Below, in pieces: positions 12,801 to 27,800 of a stretch of DNA of 64,000 nt (positions are counted from its first letter, which is position 1; the number at the start of each line of letters is the position of its first letter). Source of the stretch: Mytilisepta virgata (Eukaryota; Mollusca; Bivalvia; Mytilida; Mytilidae); contig CM051519.1 of the NCBI GenBank assembly GCA_028015205.1, forward strand, positions 89,053,539-89,117,538, read 5' to 3'. Under the pieces are notes generated by a model, which did not search any database, was not told where the DNA came from, and saw nothing but the letters and a program-made list of their open reading frames with translations. A program made the position numbers and the translations under genes.

Positions 12801-15800
12801 TATGTACAAAACACTTGTAAAATTTTTGAGATATTATTGCATTTTGCTTTTAATTATTTTAATTGAATTTATTTGTACTTCTTAATATCAGAAATTTCAA
12901 TTTAATTATTATATATTGTAAATATTATAATTTTCATGGAATTGTTAATTTTTTAGATAAAATTTGACCAACCTGCACAGGATATACATAACTTTATAAG
13001 AGGTTGTGACAAAGTTCCTGGTGCTTGGACAACTATAGATGGACAGGTAAAATATTCCTCAATGCTTTACACTTGAGAAATTTCAAAGTAAAAAGATCTG
13101 GTGAAATTGTAATACATGTAGAACAAATGTAACAAATTTTGAGAGCTTCTTAAAATTAAAAAGATGAAAAAAAATGAACATTATACATTATACATTTCCC
13201 TCCGGAAACATGACTTTACTTGGGTGAACAAATCTTCATATTTCACTTATGCAAGGGAAATAAATGATTTATTCCACTATCCCAAGTGTAGTTTCTGAAA
13301 GGAAAAAAAAGTATATTTCAACAAGAACAAATTTTATGAAAAATAATAATGAATAAACGTGAATAACAGAAGGAAATGTTTCACATTTTATCTACTTCTG
13401 CTGTTGATTTGTAACATTAGTGTTAATAAAATCGAGAGGATGACATGATGTTCCCAAGAGGGTGACACTATGATTTGTTTCATGTCATGTGGGCTGCTCT
13501 AGACCAATCAAATGATCTCATTACTAAATTTAAAGTTATATAGTGGAATAATATCAATAGGATGCTAAATTTATGTAATAGTAATGAAAAAATGATGTCT
13601 TTTTCAGAATGTGACACTATTTGGATCTCGTGTGTGGGACAGGTTAGAACCCAGGGGTACTAGTGTAGAAGTTAAGGGATGCAGTAAACCAGGAATAGTT
13701 CACAAATATGGACTAGTACTTTTTGGAAATGATGGGAAAATGGTATGTCTGCTTAAATATTTTTAATCAGACCAATGGGAAATAGTTTTTTCATGCACCG
13801 TCCATGAAGAAATGGAATGATATTATACAATACAGTTTTTAGGCATGAGTATCGTATGAAACAATACGTAACACAATATTTACTTGCGATACATTTAATT
13901 ATTTAGTTTGTCACTCAAAATTTACTTCAAATTGGCAAATAAACAAACTTCAAATTATACAACACAGATATTTTACTGTGAAAATTAAAGCTGTTTATAA
14001 CTGTAATAAATAAAATGGAAGAAGTATTATTGCATCTTAATATATTGTCATGTTGAAATTCTGAATGCATGTGAAACTGATACCAGAGACTAATGACAAA
14101 AAAAAAAAACGGAAACCAGTTTGGAGTTTCTAAAATTTAAACAGAAACAGTGCATATTATCTGGAAATGTATCACGATACTGAAGTGATGATACAATACC
14201 CATATTGTTTGAGTGTGCAATCAATACTACCGATGCATCAGTGAATCATTACACCCCTAACAGTGGTCTTTTTTGGTTCAAAGGTCAGCAATATATATGA
14301 GCCAAAATGATCTAAATTTGATGCTTGAGTGACTTTACATTGGACAACAGTTAATATAAGCAAGATATAATTTGAGACTTTCATATATTTCTCAAAATGA
14401 CTTCCTGTCATAAATAATAGATAGGAATTCTATGTCAGGAGGACAGGGCTTCCGTGTCTTATCTCTATTTTGTCAAATAATTTCATATTTAACATCAGAG
14501 TACCCAATTTACATCCACTGCATTTGGTATACTGAGATTTCAACAGAAGAGAAGTGTGAATCTAAAAAGATTGCCATTTTGTTCTGTAAATATTGGTGGA
14601 ATTGAACAGAATAATTCTGACAGATGTCTGTTTGCCCATTATAATACAGAGGGAGTACAAACAAAAAACATTTCCTGTTGTGTGATGTAATTCAGTTTTT
14701 TCACATAAACATCAGTTTACATGTATGTTATCAAACATTTGAAACAGTGAAAGTAAATGCAATTAAAATACTGTGACATTACTAAATGTACATACAAATT
14801 ACCTTTTAGGTGAATGTCAGTCAGTTACAGTATGATAATGGTAAAATGATCAAAGCTTCAAAGTTTGGTAAGGAAGACACTTCACAGGCTAAAATAGAAA
14901 TCACACCAGAGGAAGAGGGCATGATCAAATCATTAAAGGTAGATATATAACAAATAATATTTATAAAATCAGGACAGAAATTTTATTAATTAAACTGTTT
15001 ACACAAACCTTTATATGGAGTAATACAAAATGAAGGAAAAAACAAATAATTTATAAAACACAATTGTACATACAATTGAGGATAATTGATTTTTGATAAC
15101 AGCATTTAAATATAGAAAATGTTCTCTGAAAGTTTAGCATAAAGGAAAAAAATGGATGTGGGGTTTAACATACATAAAAAACTATCCATTGCTGTATCGG
15201 AATAAAATTTAAAAAAAACACTTTTATTGCTGTTCTTCATCTTGAAAAAGTTAAAATTCCCAACTGAACACATCAGAAGGTGAAAATGGCATGAGTGGAA
15301 TGTGTCCCGAATATCTCTTTTCGGAAAAAGTAATTTCTTAGAGAAAAAAGAAAATAAAAAATCAAGCAAAATAAAAAATTAAATTAATTATGCATTGATT
15401 TCACTCTTTGACTAATTCTGATGGAGCTGTTCACTCTTTCCTTTGTTTTTTTTTTAGGAAATATGGAAGGGAATTTTAAGTATTGATGTAGAAGAATCAA
15501 CAGACTTCTTCAAATCTGGAGCAGGATCTATGGATGTTGTTAGGTGGGGTTACATCATATTGGTTTGTTTTTATAGATGTTTCCTACATACAAATATTTA
15601 AAAACTACTTGAATTATTGTGTTGGAAAATATGAAATTAAAATATCAGGTAAACATGTGTAGTCTTATTTGAAAAATAATTCTTAATTTCATTAATGTTT
15701 TTATCTGAGAATTGTAAAATGTTTCCTTATGGATTTAGAATAAAAAAAGTTCTCAAATGATCTTTATATTAAATTTAATTTGTCTATTTCACTAAAGGTT

Positions 15801-18800
15801 GATTGAGGAAATAAAGGAGAAATGCAATGGTGTAGTCCTACAGAACGAAGATGTTTACATGAATACTACATTTGAAGATCTATCCAATTGTATGGTCAAA
15901 CGAAACCGAGGAATCACAGACAAGGAGGAATTAGTGTTTGATGCAGTAAGATTTTCTGTCTCGATGGAAAGTGTAATGATGTGCAATGTTAAAAATTTCA
16001 ATGTTTCAAAATTAATTGTATTACTATTCATTACCAAAGCATCGTGAAAAATGTTTTAGTCAATATCAGAATTGCATCATATATTTCTTTTTTTGCTAAA
16101 ACCGATGTTTTCTTATAATTTTAATAGAAATTTTTATTTTAATCCTTTATGTATGTTTATTATTTGTCAGTTAAGTTTTGTCTTTCTGAAGTACTATTGG
16201 ATGGAGATCTGAATAACCTATTGGCCTTTGACCTACACAAGTTTGAATTTTTCAGGTAAAATTGAACATGAACAATATGGATATATCATTCCCTAGGCAG
16301 CTATTTATAGACAATGAGTTTGTAGATTCCAGTAATGGCAACACATTCAACACAGTTAACCCTAGTGATGAATCTGTTATATGTAGTGTATCTAAAGGTA
16401 CTCCAGAAGATGTGAACAGAGCTGTTGAAGCAGCCAAGGTAGAGTTATCTCCCATTAATGGTGACACACTTCCAGATAATATAGTGATTGAGTATATTTT
16501 TTTTTCTTTTCGAGCTCAGTATTTAGTGCTTGTAAATTATCAGAATGTCAAAAGAAATTTTGGAATACACTATAAAGACTGATTGGATTTCTTAATCATT
16601 CCCATGTAAACTTAATTTGCATGAATTCAATAGCTCATATGATGTGCAGAAAAAAATTTGGTTTCATTTTTCTTACAGGAATTACAGGGGAGAAAACTCT
16701 TCTTCCCTCTTAATCTTGAGTAATTTAATGTAAGTCATGATGAAGTAATTATTATAGAATAGATTTCTTTCCAAGATTAATAAAGTGAAAGAAAGAAGTG
16801 GCAGAATATTTATTCAATTTAGTAGTTACATATGTCAATGTTAATGCTAGGAAACTACATTTAGATGATTTTTATATTCAAGTTCATTGTTTTTTCCATG
16901 TAGGTTGCATTTGAAGAAGGAGAATGGGGAAGAATGAATGCCAGAGATAGGGGTGCATTAATGTACAGGTAAATCTCTTTTCTTTTCAGTTGATGTATCA
17001 GTGAAATATGAGAAAGGAATTTTTATTTTTTATTCTCATATATTGCATAGAAATTAAGACTTTAAACTTAACCTTGCTCAAGCTGTGTTAAATAATCATT
17101 TAGTGTTTCTAGATAATTTACAGTAGAAAGTGAAATATTATTTCAGATAATTGAGGTAGAGAAGGAATGATAGATCTTAGTAAGTCTTAAGGTGAAATCA
17201 TATGATACAATTTTTCAGCCGGTTGAATGTTTGATTTTGTGTAAAAAACATTATGTATTAAATTGAATTTTCATCTAGAAATCTTTTCATAATACCCTTC
17301 ATAAATGTGAGATTGAACTGTTTGAATACACCTTTATTGTGTATGAATCAAAGATTAATTTTACAGAGAATAAGTCAGTCATTTTCAGTGTATACCCTAA
17401 CATGTCTTAACAGAAGAAAAGTACATTTTAAATGAAGTTGAACATAACAATACAGAATTTCCTGTTATTACTGTAGGTTAGCAGATTTAATGGAAGAACA
17501 CCAAGAAGAGTTAGCTACAATAGAAAGTATAGACTCAGGTGCTGTGTACACACTTGCCCTGAAGACACATGTAGGCATGTCTATAACTACATTCCGATAC
17601 TTTGCTGGATGGTGTGATAAAATTCAGGTAGGACATTCATTTTATAAATGGATTCTGAGTTTAAAATGGACAGACATTTCATAGTCATAGAATAATCAAA
17701 TTAAAAGAAAAATCCATACTAGGGAAGGCAACTCTTCATGGATCCATCCACCATACACTCAAGATTAATGTTGGTTGGAAAGATTTAAGATCTACTGCAC
17801 AACTGGTAATCAGACAAAAACAGCAACAAAGAGCACGAAAAAGCAAGCATAAAATAAACAGAGTTTATAGATACCTGAATTGGTTTGGGCAAATTAAAAA
17901 ATTTGTCAAAAAATGAGCAGTATGATAAAAGGTGACATTACTTTACACATTAACATAATAATACATGTATATGAAATTGATTTCAGGGTAGTACCATTCC
18001 TATAAACCATGCCAGACCAAGTAAAAATCTCACATACACAAAGAAAGAACCTCTAGGGTATGTAAATTATTTTCAGTTTTAGTTGATAAAACTTTATAAA
18101 AAAATTAGAAATTTTCATTTTTAATATAAGAACAAACTGAATTTGACTTAGTCAAATGATTGATATGTTTAGAAATATTAGTGGTAACAATTTTTAGATT
18201 TTTCTTTTAATGTGTCTGAACATATTTTGTTCTGAATTATTTTTTAATAATTGTTTATGTGGAATTAAATGAAATTTACATGTAGTTATGCCATGAATTA
18301 TAAACATTGTAGTGTATGTGCCATCGTAACACCCTGGAATTATCCATTGATGATGTTGGCATGGAAGATGGCTGCTTGTTTAGCTGCTGGTAACACTGTT
18401 GTTCTCAAACCAGCACAGGTATGGGTGCTACTGTCTTTCTCAAAAATGTTGCATTTCATATACAGTTGTCGAGGTCACAGTGACCTTCAAAAATAATTGG
18501 ATACCAGGAGTTATTATATAGCAAAGAATTATCTTCTGACTAACAAATTACATAAAAATTAAGAATTTTATGGGAGATAACAAGTGAGTCAAATGTATAT
18601 TTTGTGAAATGGTAAAATAATGGTTGAAATTTATTTTCTTTTGAAAGTGGGGATTGAATCTTTTTTTACACAGTAGATACAAGATATTTCAGTTGTTTGT
18701 TAGCTTTAAAAACACTACCAAGAGATTAGTACAGTTTCTAATATCATATATGTTTGTATGAAAAAATCTTTTATTGTGTTTTATGGGAGTTTTATGAGAA

Positions 18801-21800
18801 TATGATAGCCAAAACACAATATATTTTTGACAGGTCACTCCACTAACAGCTTTAAAGTTTGCTGAGCTTGTAGTCAAGGCTGGATTCCCACCAGGTGTGA
18901 TAAATATCCTGCCTGGACCAGGGTCATCCATTGGTCAGGCTCTGTCAGAACACCCTGATGTCAGAAAACTAGGATTCACAGGATCTACACCTATTGGTAA
19001 AACTATTATGGAAAGGTAAGTAGTGAAAAAATCTATGTTTTAGTAGCTTTATTGAATTTCATGTTAACACATACATGTTTGAATGCTGGAAATTTGATGT
19101 ATGTTTTAAAAATTTCCCATGCAGTTTACTTTTTCACAGTAACTTGAAGTTTTAAATGTGATATTTTTGTATAATTTCAATAATGATTGTAAAAGTCGAT
19201 TTTCATCGTTCATTTTCAATACTGGTGGCATTCATTTTTAAGATAAACACTATTAGCATAGGAATTCACGAGCTGTGAAAATAATGCTCCTAATACAGGC
19301 TAAAATTACAACCTGTTTTATCAAATTCTTCTGAATTTATGGAATTCTGAGTATTAGAAAATTGTATTTACGCAATTCATTGGTGTGTTTACTCAACCAA
19401 CTCACTCACAAACTTAAAATGAAGTCATTTGGTCTTTGTTCAGCTTGTGGATGAGTTGGTTTTGTTTACACCCCAATGAATTTCTCAACTTTTATTACTA
19501 TAATAAAGATTTTTTTTGGGTAACATACATTTATCTTGAAAATGAAGATACAGAATGACAGTCCATCCAGTCCTTGTTGACATGTACCTACATGTATATA
19601 TCTTGTATTGTAGCTGTGCCAAGGTAAACCTTAAGAAAGTCTCACTAGAACTGGGTGGTAAATCTCCATTGATTATTTTTGGTGACTGTGATATGGACAA
19701 AGCTGTCAGAATGGTAAGAACTTGTATTAATTGTAGTAGACATATATACAAAATAGACATTTAGATTGAAAAAATGAAAGAATTCTCAGGGATGTCAGAA
19801 AGGCAAATAGAATTTAATGAGCATTCGCATAAAGTGACTTTTTTCAAAGTTGAAAGAGTTTCTTCAAAATTTAATCAGTACAACATTTTTTAAATGAAAA
19901 TCAAATAATTAGTACAGAAAAATGAAGTTTTCACATGTTTTTTTTTTATTTTTACTACCTAATTGAATGTAATCAGCACTACACATAAAGTGACTTTTCT
20001 CAAAGTTGCTTGAATTTAATTAGTACAAAATTTTGGAAATGAAAATGTAGTAATTTTTACAGAAAAATGAAGTTTTCACATATTTTTATACTACCTGTAC
20101 TTTATTTAACACTTTCATTTTGAACAAAAATTGAAACCTTTCCGAATTTTCTTGTATATTATTTATTGTATATTTGTCAATTTTCTTTGGGATTTATCAT
20201 GCTGGTTTATCATGCTGGTTTAGTGAAAATTTCTCAAATCTATGGAATTTATTAGTTTTTAAATTTTCTACATCAAAAGTGGATGATAAAATTCAAAATT
20301 CCACTTCAACAACAAAGATCAATATATGTATTTTGTAATAAAAACATAATATTGGGGTAGGACAGGATAAAGCTACATTATACAGTATTATTAGAAATTA
20401 TTGCAATCATAAAGTTTGATACAGGAATTTTTAAATTCATTCTAGGGAATGAGTTCTGTATTTTTCAACAAGGGAGAGAACTGTATAGCAGCAGGAAGAT
20501 TGTTTGTTGAAGATTGTATACACGATGAATTTGTGAATCGAGTTGTAAGTTTTTATACCTGCTGTTATCTGTGGCAACTGACTATATATAATGAATATAA
20601 AATGTGTTTCAGTATGGACAATAAAAAATAAAAATGTTGTATATTAAACAAAAAAAAGGCCAATGAACTGTTGAATGGGTTAAAGTAAATTTTTACTGTT
20701 AACATAATATCAAAAGCAAAGAAAATATAATCCTCCAAATTTTTAATGCCTAAAATGGTTTTTGACCTTGAACATTTCATTTTTTTAGCAGCTTCTGAAT
20801 ATGTTGTAAAAAATGTGTAGAAAACATTGAAGTGAAAATGGCCACATCAAATGATTTTAAATCATCAAACAAAGAAATGTATAAATGATGTTTACATAAA
20901 TTAAAATTTCAAATGTATCATAAATAGTATTTTTTGTTGAAGTTCATGAGTGCCAGAAATTGTCAACTAGTTAATTTGTCTTTATTACCATTTCAGGTAG
21001 GAGAAATAAAGAAAATGAAAATTGGAAACCCGCTGGACAGGTCAGTGGACCATGGACCACAAAACCATAGGGCTCATTTAGAGAAATTATTAGAATACTG
21101 TGATATAGGTGTAAAAGAAGGGGCCAAGCTTGTGTATGGTGGTAAACAGTGTGATATGAAAGGTAATTTACATCTAGTTTTATAGAAAAAATAAAATTCC
21201 TGGAAAAATGTGTTGATGTGACTTCTTCTAATGTTTCATGACAGAACTAACATTGAAAAGCATGCAGATTCACATTGTAGTTTTTATTTCTCCTTAACAT
21301 TGTAGGGTTGTTTATGGAACCAACAGTGTTTACAGATGTCACAGATGACATGTATATTGCTGAGGAAGAATCGTTTGGACCAGTCATGATTATCTCAAGA
21401 TTCCAAGATGGGTAAGTCTGTCTATTGTGTGAACATACATGTTTGGAAATTCTTGTGAAGTTTATTATTTCTATTTCTCTTATATGAGAGTCAGAAATAT
21501 GCAATAAAAAAAACTATATTGATACCAAAGGAACTAAGAGAGGTTACTAGATATCAGCCCTTCGATGTAACTTCTATGACAGTCTGCACTAGCTTAAAAA
21601 AAAACAATAAGCTTTGGTTTAAAATGATGAATGCATTAGAACTTATGTTTTAAATGTAAAAAACTATTAACAGTGATAAAAATTTTCTTTTTTCAGTGAT
21701 GTAGATGGTGTCCTCAAAAGTGCTAATGACACAGAATATGGCCTTGCCTCCGGTGTATTCACGAAAGATGTGAACAAAGCTATGTATGTGGCAGACAATT

Positions 21801-24800
21801 TAGATGCTGGAACTGTCTTTGTTAATACATACAACAAAACTGATGTAGCGGCTCCGTTTGGTGGATTTAAACAGTCTGGATTTGGCAAAGATCTGGGTAA
21901 GTTCATTTTGCATTTATCGGCAAGAAAAAATACCTGCAAAGCTGAAGACGAGTGACGTATTCAAAGTTAACAGAGGACAGTGACATCAAAGGCTTGTTGC
22001 ATAGTGGTGTGCTTTTTACTATCTTTAAGATAGTGAAGTATAGTATTTTAGTGATAATGCATTGTGTTGTACAGCTGAATGGGAAATGGTAAACAGCATG
22101 TGATAATAAAAACCTTTTATGGTAAATGCTGATCTCAACCAAACTAATTTCAGCACGCGGATTGACAATTTGCAGCTATTTCCTTCTTGATAATATATAC
22201 ATGACGGTAAATGAATTACACAGGGGTAGTGGTTTAATTTAAGCTGTCCATGTCTGCCTGTCCCCTGTAAATGAAGAAAAAAAATCATTAAAGACTTGTA
22301 CTTTGCATAGAACATATTTTGTAAAATTTCAGATTAAAACCATTTATAGTTCAACCTTGATTACTCTACTAACTTGAAAATCAGGGGTATTTTGAAACAT
22401 ATCCTGCACAGGAACATTCATTCATTACAACCTCAGTTACTGGAACTAAATAAAGCAAAAAGTGTTTTATTGGTCCCTTGGGTGAGTGAAGTTTAAGTCT
22501 AAATATATGTCTTGGAACAGTTTTGTAAGGTTAATATCATTGTTTGTATTAGTTTAATACAAAACTAATGGTGATCTGTTATTTAGACTCTAGATTTGAA
22601 GATCAGATACTACTGACTTTTCATTGTTTATGTACATAGTATTTCTTTACTGTGCTTTAGTTTTCATGTTGTTTTGTTCAAATTCTCTTCTTTTTGCCAT
22701 GTTTTTTTTTTATTATTGTTTTGGTTATGCATTTGTAATATTTGATCTCTGTATTGCTATTCTGACAAATTTTCATTATCCTTGGATTCCCTTCTGATCT
22801 ACTTTTCTTTTATCTTTCGTATTCTTTTGTAATGTACCTGCCTGTACACATGTATATTTTACTAAAGTAAAATTGGTGTTGTTACAGTATAGTTCAAAAT
22901 TAGACACAAAAAATAGATGCCAATGTGATGAAAAATAGAGTTTTTTGCTGAAAGCAGTTCTGTTATTAAACTAAATATGAGATATATGTACATTGTTGGA
23001 AAATATACAATTAATTTGTATGAGACTTAGAAACAGGTAGAAATGTGAGGTTTATTGATAAATTGTTTCCCTTTAATCGGGAAAAGTAGTGAAAATGGCA
23101 CATTTCTAGCCTATTTTTGGCATGTAAACCAGGGATAAATAGAACAAAATACAAAATTTAGAGTGAATAGAAGGGTACCAGGAGAAGATATTATGACACT
23201 ATAGGAATATTGAAAAAAATATTTGAATTTGACACCCTTTGTTTGGCTAATAAATATGCCAGATGGAGGATAAATCATATAAGATGGGTAAGTTTCTAAT
23301 CAACACCACAAATTTACAATTGTTTCATAGTTCTCTCTTCACCTTTCCATATATGACACTAGCTAGATTTTAGTTTCCCTTTACAAACTTTGTTAATGTT
23401 GATAATATAATTATGTTTAAAAGGACTATTATTTTGGGCAACTTTAATTGAGTATGCTTCACCCAAATAAATTAAAAATCTGGAAGAATAATTTGGAACT
23501 ACTAAATACAAGTAAATTTGAAATTTAAGTGTTTAACATTTATCATTACAGTTTACACTTCTTTTTGAATCTGGAAAAAAAATGGACAAAATCCTAAAGT
23601 TAAATTGTCTTTCTTTGACTTGGTATTCAATGGATTTTTCAAATCACTTAAAAGGATATAATACAGGTTGTTTCCACATGGTAGAAGATTTTGTTTCCAC
23701 ATGGCAGCAGATTTTGTTTCCACATGGCAGCAGATTTTGTTTCCTCATGGTAGCAGATTTTGTTTCCACATGGCAGCAGATTTTGTTTCCACATGGTAGC
23801 AGATTTTGTTTCCACATGTTTCCACATGGTAGCAGATTTTGTTTCCACATGGCAGCAGATTTTGTTTCCACATGGTAGCAGATTTTGTTTCCACATGGTA
23901 GCAGATTTTGTTTCCACATGTTATTAATGATTAGGTACCAGAATAACATGTGTAACAGATATAGTTTGTTGTGTGATAAACTCATTAAAATATTTTGTAT
24001 CTGAGGCATTGTCGTGATTATAGAGTCCAAAGAAAAATAAAATGCTTGATTATCCATGTATTTTGAAAATATAGTTTGGAAGGGAGAATTTTTGTCTGCT
24101 TTGGTCACATTGAGTGGAAGGTTAATTTAAATTGGACAAAATCCTTGAAATTTAATGAAGGTTTCCACTTATTAATACCTAGGAATTTGGTCACAAACAT
24201 TTTTGGGGTATCTTTAAAACTTGTGTCAATTATGATACTGTTTATACTCGCCTATTAGAAGAATATTTGGTAGCAAATTTCAATTTTCTCAAAAAGGGGG
24301 TCGTCTTATAGGACAGGGCACTCGCCAAGGAGAAGAAATCTCAGGGTATCTAAACAGTTACATAGGTAAATTAAAAAATTTAAAGATATGCTGCACTTTC
24401 TATAATTTTTTGGTGCCTTAGGTTAAAGTTGTATGACAATTCCATACAGGAGTTATTGTCTTTGAAAGGTTAAATTTGATGATTTTTCGTTGTTTTTGGC
24501 TTCTGTCATGAAAACTATAAAAGATAGAAAGAAACTGTCAATTGATGAAATGATCCTTATGTTCGTCCGTCACAGTTATTTGTCAGTGCAACTCTGAAAC
24601 AGCTGATCGGATTTCGATAAAATTTTGTATGACTGTTAGTCACTTGATCCTATCGCATCACCATTTTGATTTGACAAATTTTATGGGAGTTATGGGACTT
24701 TAACTTTTTTCTGCATTCAACACTATTTGAACAATTTGTCAGCGCAATCTCTCTGAAACTGCTGATTGGATTTTGTTATAATTTTGTAGGACTATGTACT

Positions 24801-27800
24801 TGATCCCATCACACCACAATTTTGATTCGACAAATTTTATGGGAGTTATGGGACTTTTTTGTTTGTGCATGTGACACTACAGGAACTCTTTGTGGATGCA
24901 AATTTTATTTGTATTGTACTGCAGTTTTTTTAATTATATGTTGACATCCATACTTTGCCACCATTTCAATAATACAAATTTTGTATATCTTGTAGGGCTT
25001 CGAATTTTCTCTGCGGCGGGGGACATATGTAGCAATCTTGTCATGATGATGTACTGTGTGTAAATCTTTCATCTAAGTCACACATCAGCTTCCTGTTTAT
25101 CGGACATCTGTCTCGGAAATATAGTGTTATGTGTTACAGGGTCATCCATGTCCTATGGACACAATCTGTCTGATTTTACCATAAAATCTGGTCCTGCTTT
25201 TTTATTTCAAATATGATTCTCAAAAACCCCCAATAAAAATCAAATGGTTGCTATGGCACAGTTAGACATGAATAATCCTAAATATGTTTGTTTGTTTAGT
25301 TGGGGTTTTCAACACGTTTGGCTATTTTGCCGAGGCCAATTTTTATTGTTGGAGGAAGCCGGAGTACCCGGAGAGATCCACCACCCTTCGGTAAAAAAAT
25401 TGGCAATCCTTGTCAATTAAGATTAGTCGAACACACCATGCCACAGGTAAGATTCGAACTCACAACCTCAGTGTTGACAGGCTAGTGATCAATAGTAGTC
25501 ATGATGAATTACCTGGACACTGTGGCCCCTCCTAAATATGCATTCACCTTGACAAATGGATTCTTCTGGTTTCCAGGTGAGGTATACATGTTCTTAAGAG
25601 TCATTAGTTTCCTATGAAGGTTGGGTCACATCATAGAGAAACTTGGTACACATGTACATCATGATATGAACTAGCTGATAGCCTACACATTTTCAATATT
25701 AAAAAAAAATAGATGTGATTTTTCCCCATTTTGTTTTATACAAGACACCTTCTGTTAATCACAGGGAAGATAATTCTTAGTTAACAACTAAACTCTATGA
25801 CAAACGCGGCAACTTTGATTTTCCCATTGTCAACTTCCCATTTCTGTGTAGTAATATTCCGGCTGCTCCAGCTTATGGAGTATTTATCTCCCAACTCGTA
25901 CGTTTTGCTAGATTTTCTGGATAGGGCTCAGCATCTTACACAAAAGCTATTAGGTCAGGGTTATGTTGCCCATAGATTGAGGTTGTTGCTTCGAAAATTC
26001 TATGGTCATCACCATGATCTGATTGACCGCTATGAAGTTTCAGTTTCCAATAAAAGATCTCCATCTGTCATAGAAGTTCTTCCTCCTTCAGCAGACAGGA
26101 ACTTCTCACCCTTTTGGACCCCTTGAGTTCACCCCTGAGTTTTGGTGGGGTTCATGCTGCTTGTTTCAATGTGTACTTCATGGTGTTTTGTGTTGTTTGT
26201 TACTTTGTCCTTTGTCGTGGTTTTGATGTTCCTGGTTTTTTTTTTGTCCACGGACTTCCACTGTTTGGTATTCATACTTTTTCTTATATATCATATGGTA
26301 GATAATTCTAATTTCCACGAAAAGGGAATAGATAGTATAATACTTTTATGTGTTATTCATTTAAATGACTAATCAATTTCAACCAACTATTTTGAAGGTA
26401 CAACATTAGTTTTCTGCTGACACATGTTCTTGTTTAGTCATTATTCAATCTTTCAACCTCAAAATTGGTATGACATAAGGTTTTAGGTACATGTATTAAT
26501 TATTTTATGTAATTGTCATTAACAGCTGTTTGATAATCTATGTTGTCACTGGAATATTATGTTTCATTTTGTTGCTTTGTGTATTTTGATCAAAGATAAA
26601 ACATTTCTATGGTGACATATTTTAACATATTTTTGTTTTTTTTTATAAATGTATTTGTCACTATAAATGGAAAGTAATAGATTTTATCTGTATGATTTTT
26701 TAAAAAAAAATAATTACAAAAGGAAAAAATTTAAATAAAATTTTGTAAAACGCAACAATTATGATATATAAATCCTGAAATGGTTTCTGTGGAATATGTT
26801 TCAGCAAAATCATTTGAAATTTTAACACAAGTACAGAAGAAGTCTGAATTTTACATGTTTTACATTTTCAAATGAGTTATGGCTCTTAATAACAATAAAA
26901 ATTTCATAACGACATGAGACTGATTCTTAAAAAGTTTTAAAAATGTAAAGTACCAGCAGAAAATAATTGACAAGGCATATTGCATTTCATTTGTTTATTT
27001 GTTCATTCCGCTGTCTTGGTAACATGATGTCTAATTGTCCAGATCTGAGAACATAAAAAAAATAATTTAGGGATAATATTTTATCAATATAATAAACCTG
27101 AGTACGACGCAAGGTCCATGTAGAAATTTAAGCAACGTTGTCTTACATTATAGGCTTGTATGAATTGGGTCCATTCAGCTCTAACATAAGTTGATAGATG
27201 AGGCGATTAGAAAAATGCCTTTTTTCACCACAAACTTTAGAAGTTTCTTAGAGGCCTTGTTATATCCTGAGGTGATCTTTTGCTTAACATTAATTATGGT
27301 CAATTTGGCATCAGAATTTGCAGTAATACTTTTTGAACCAATTTTCTGATATAAAATGACAAATAAGTACCAATAATAGGCTTGAATGGGTCCATTCAGC
27401 TCTAAGACAAGTTTAATGGATAAGGGGATTGGAAATGTATTGCAACTGTGCCTTTTTTTCACCAAAAGAAGTATCTTCAAGTCCTGGTTCTGACCTTTTG
27501 CTTAACATTTATGGTCAATTTGGCATCAGAATCTGCAGTTATACTTTTTGAACCAATTTTTTTATATAAAATTCTGGTTATTGATTTTGTGATTTATGGT
27601 GGGTTAGGGTTTTAAACATTGATGAAGGAAAGGCTTGTTTGAAATTGGACAGCCATTTTCTTGGTGGATTGTTGTTTAAAGTGGAACTAAAACGCTTATA
27701 GAAAGTTATTTTCATTTTATAGTACTAAAAAAACGTATAAAAACGCAAAAAACCCGATGAAATTCGGTAACTTAGTTTTCGAGATATTAGCAAAATACTG

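Noticed and set aside
23644..24108. Repetitive minus-strand ORF of 154 codons (and overlapping ORFs)
   Set aside because: It is the 23-bp minisatellite read in a strand that happens to lack stops; the repeat length shifts frame every unit, so no conserved protein is implied.
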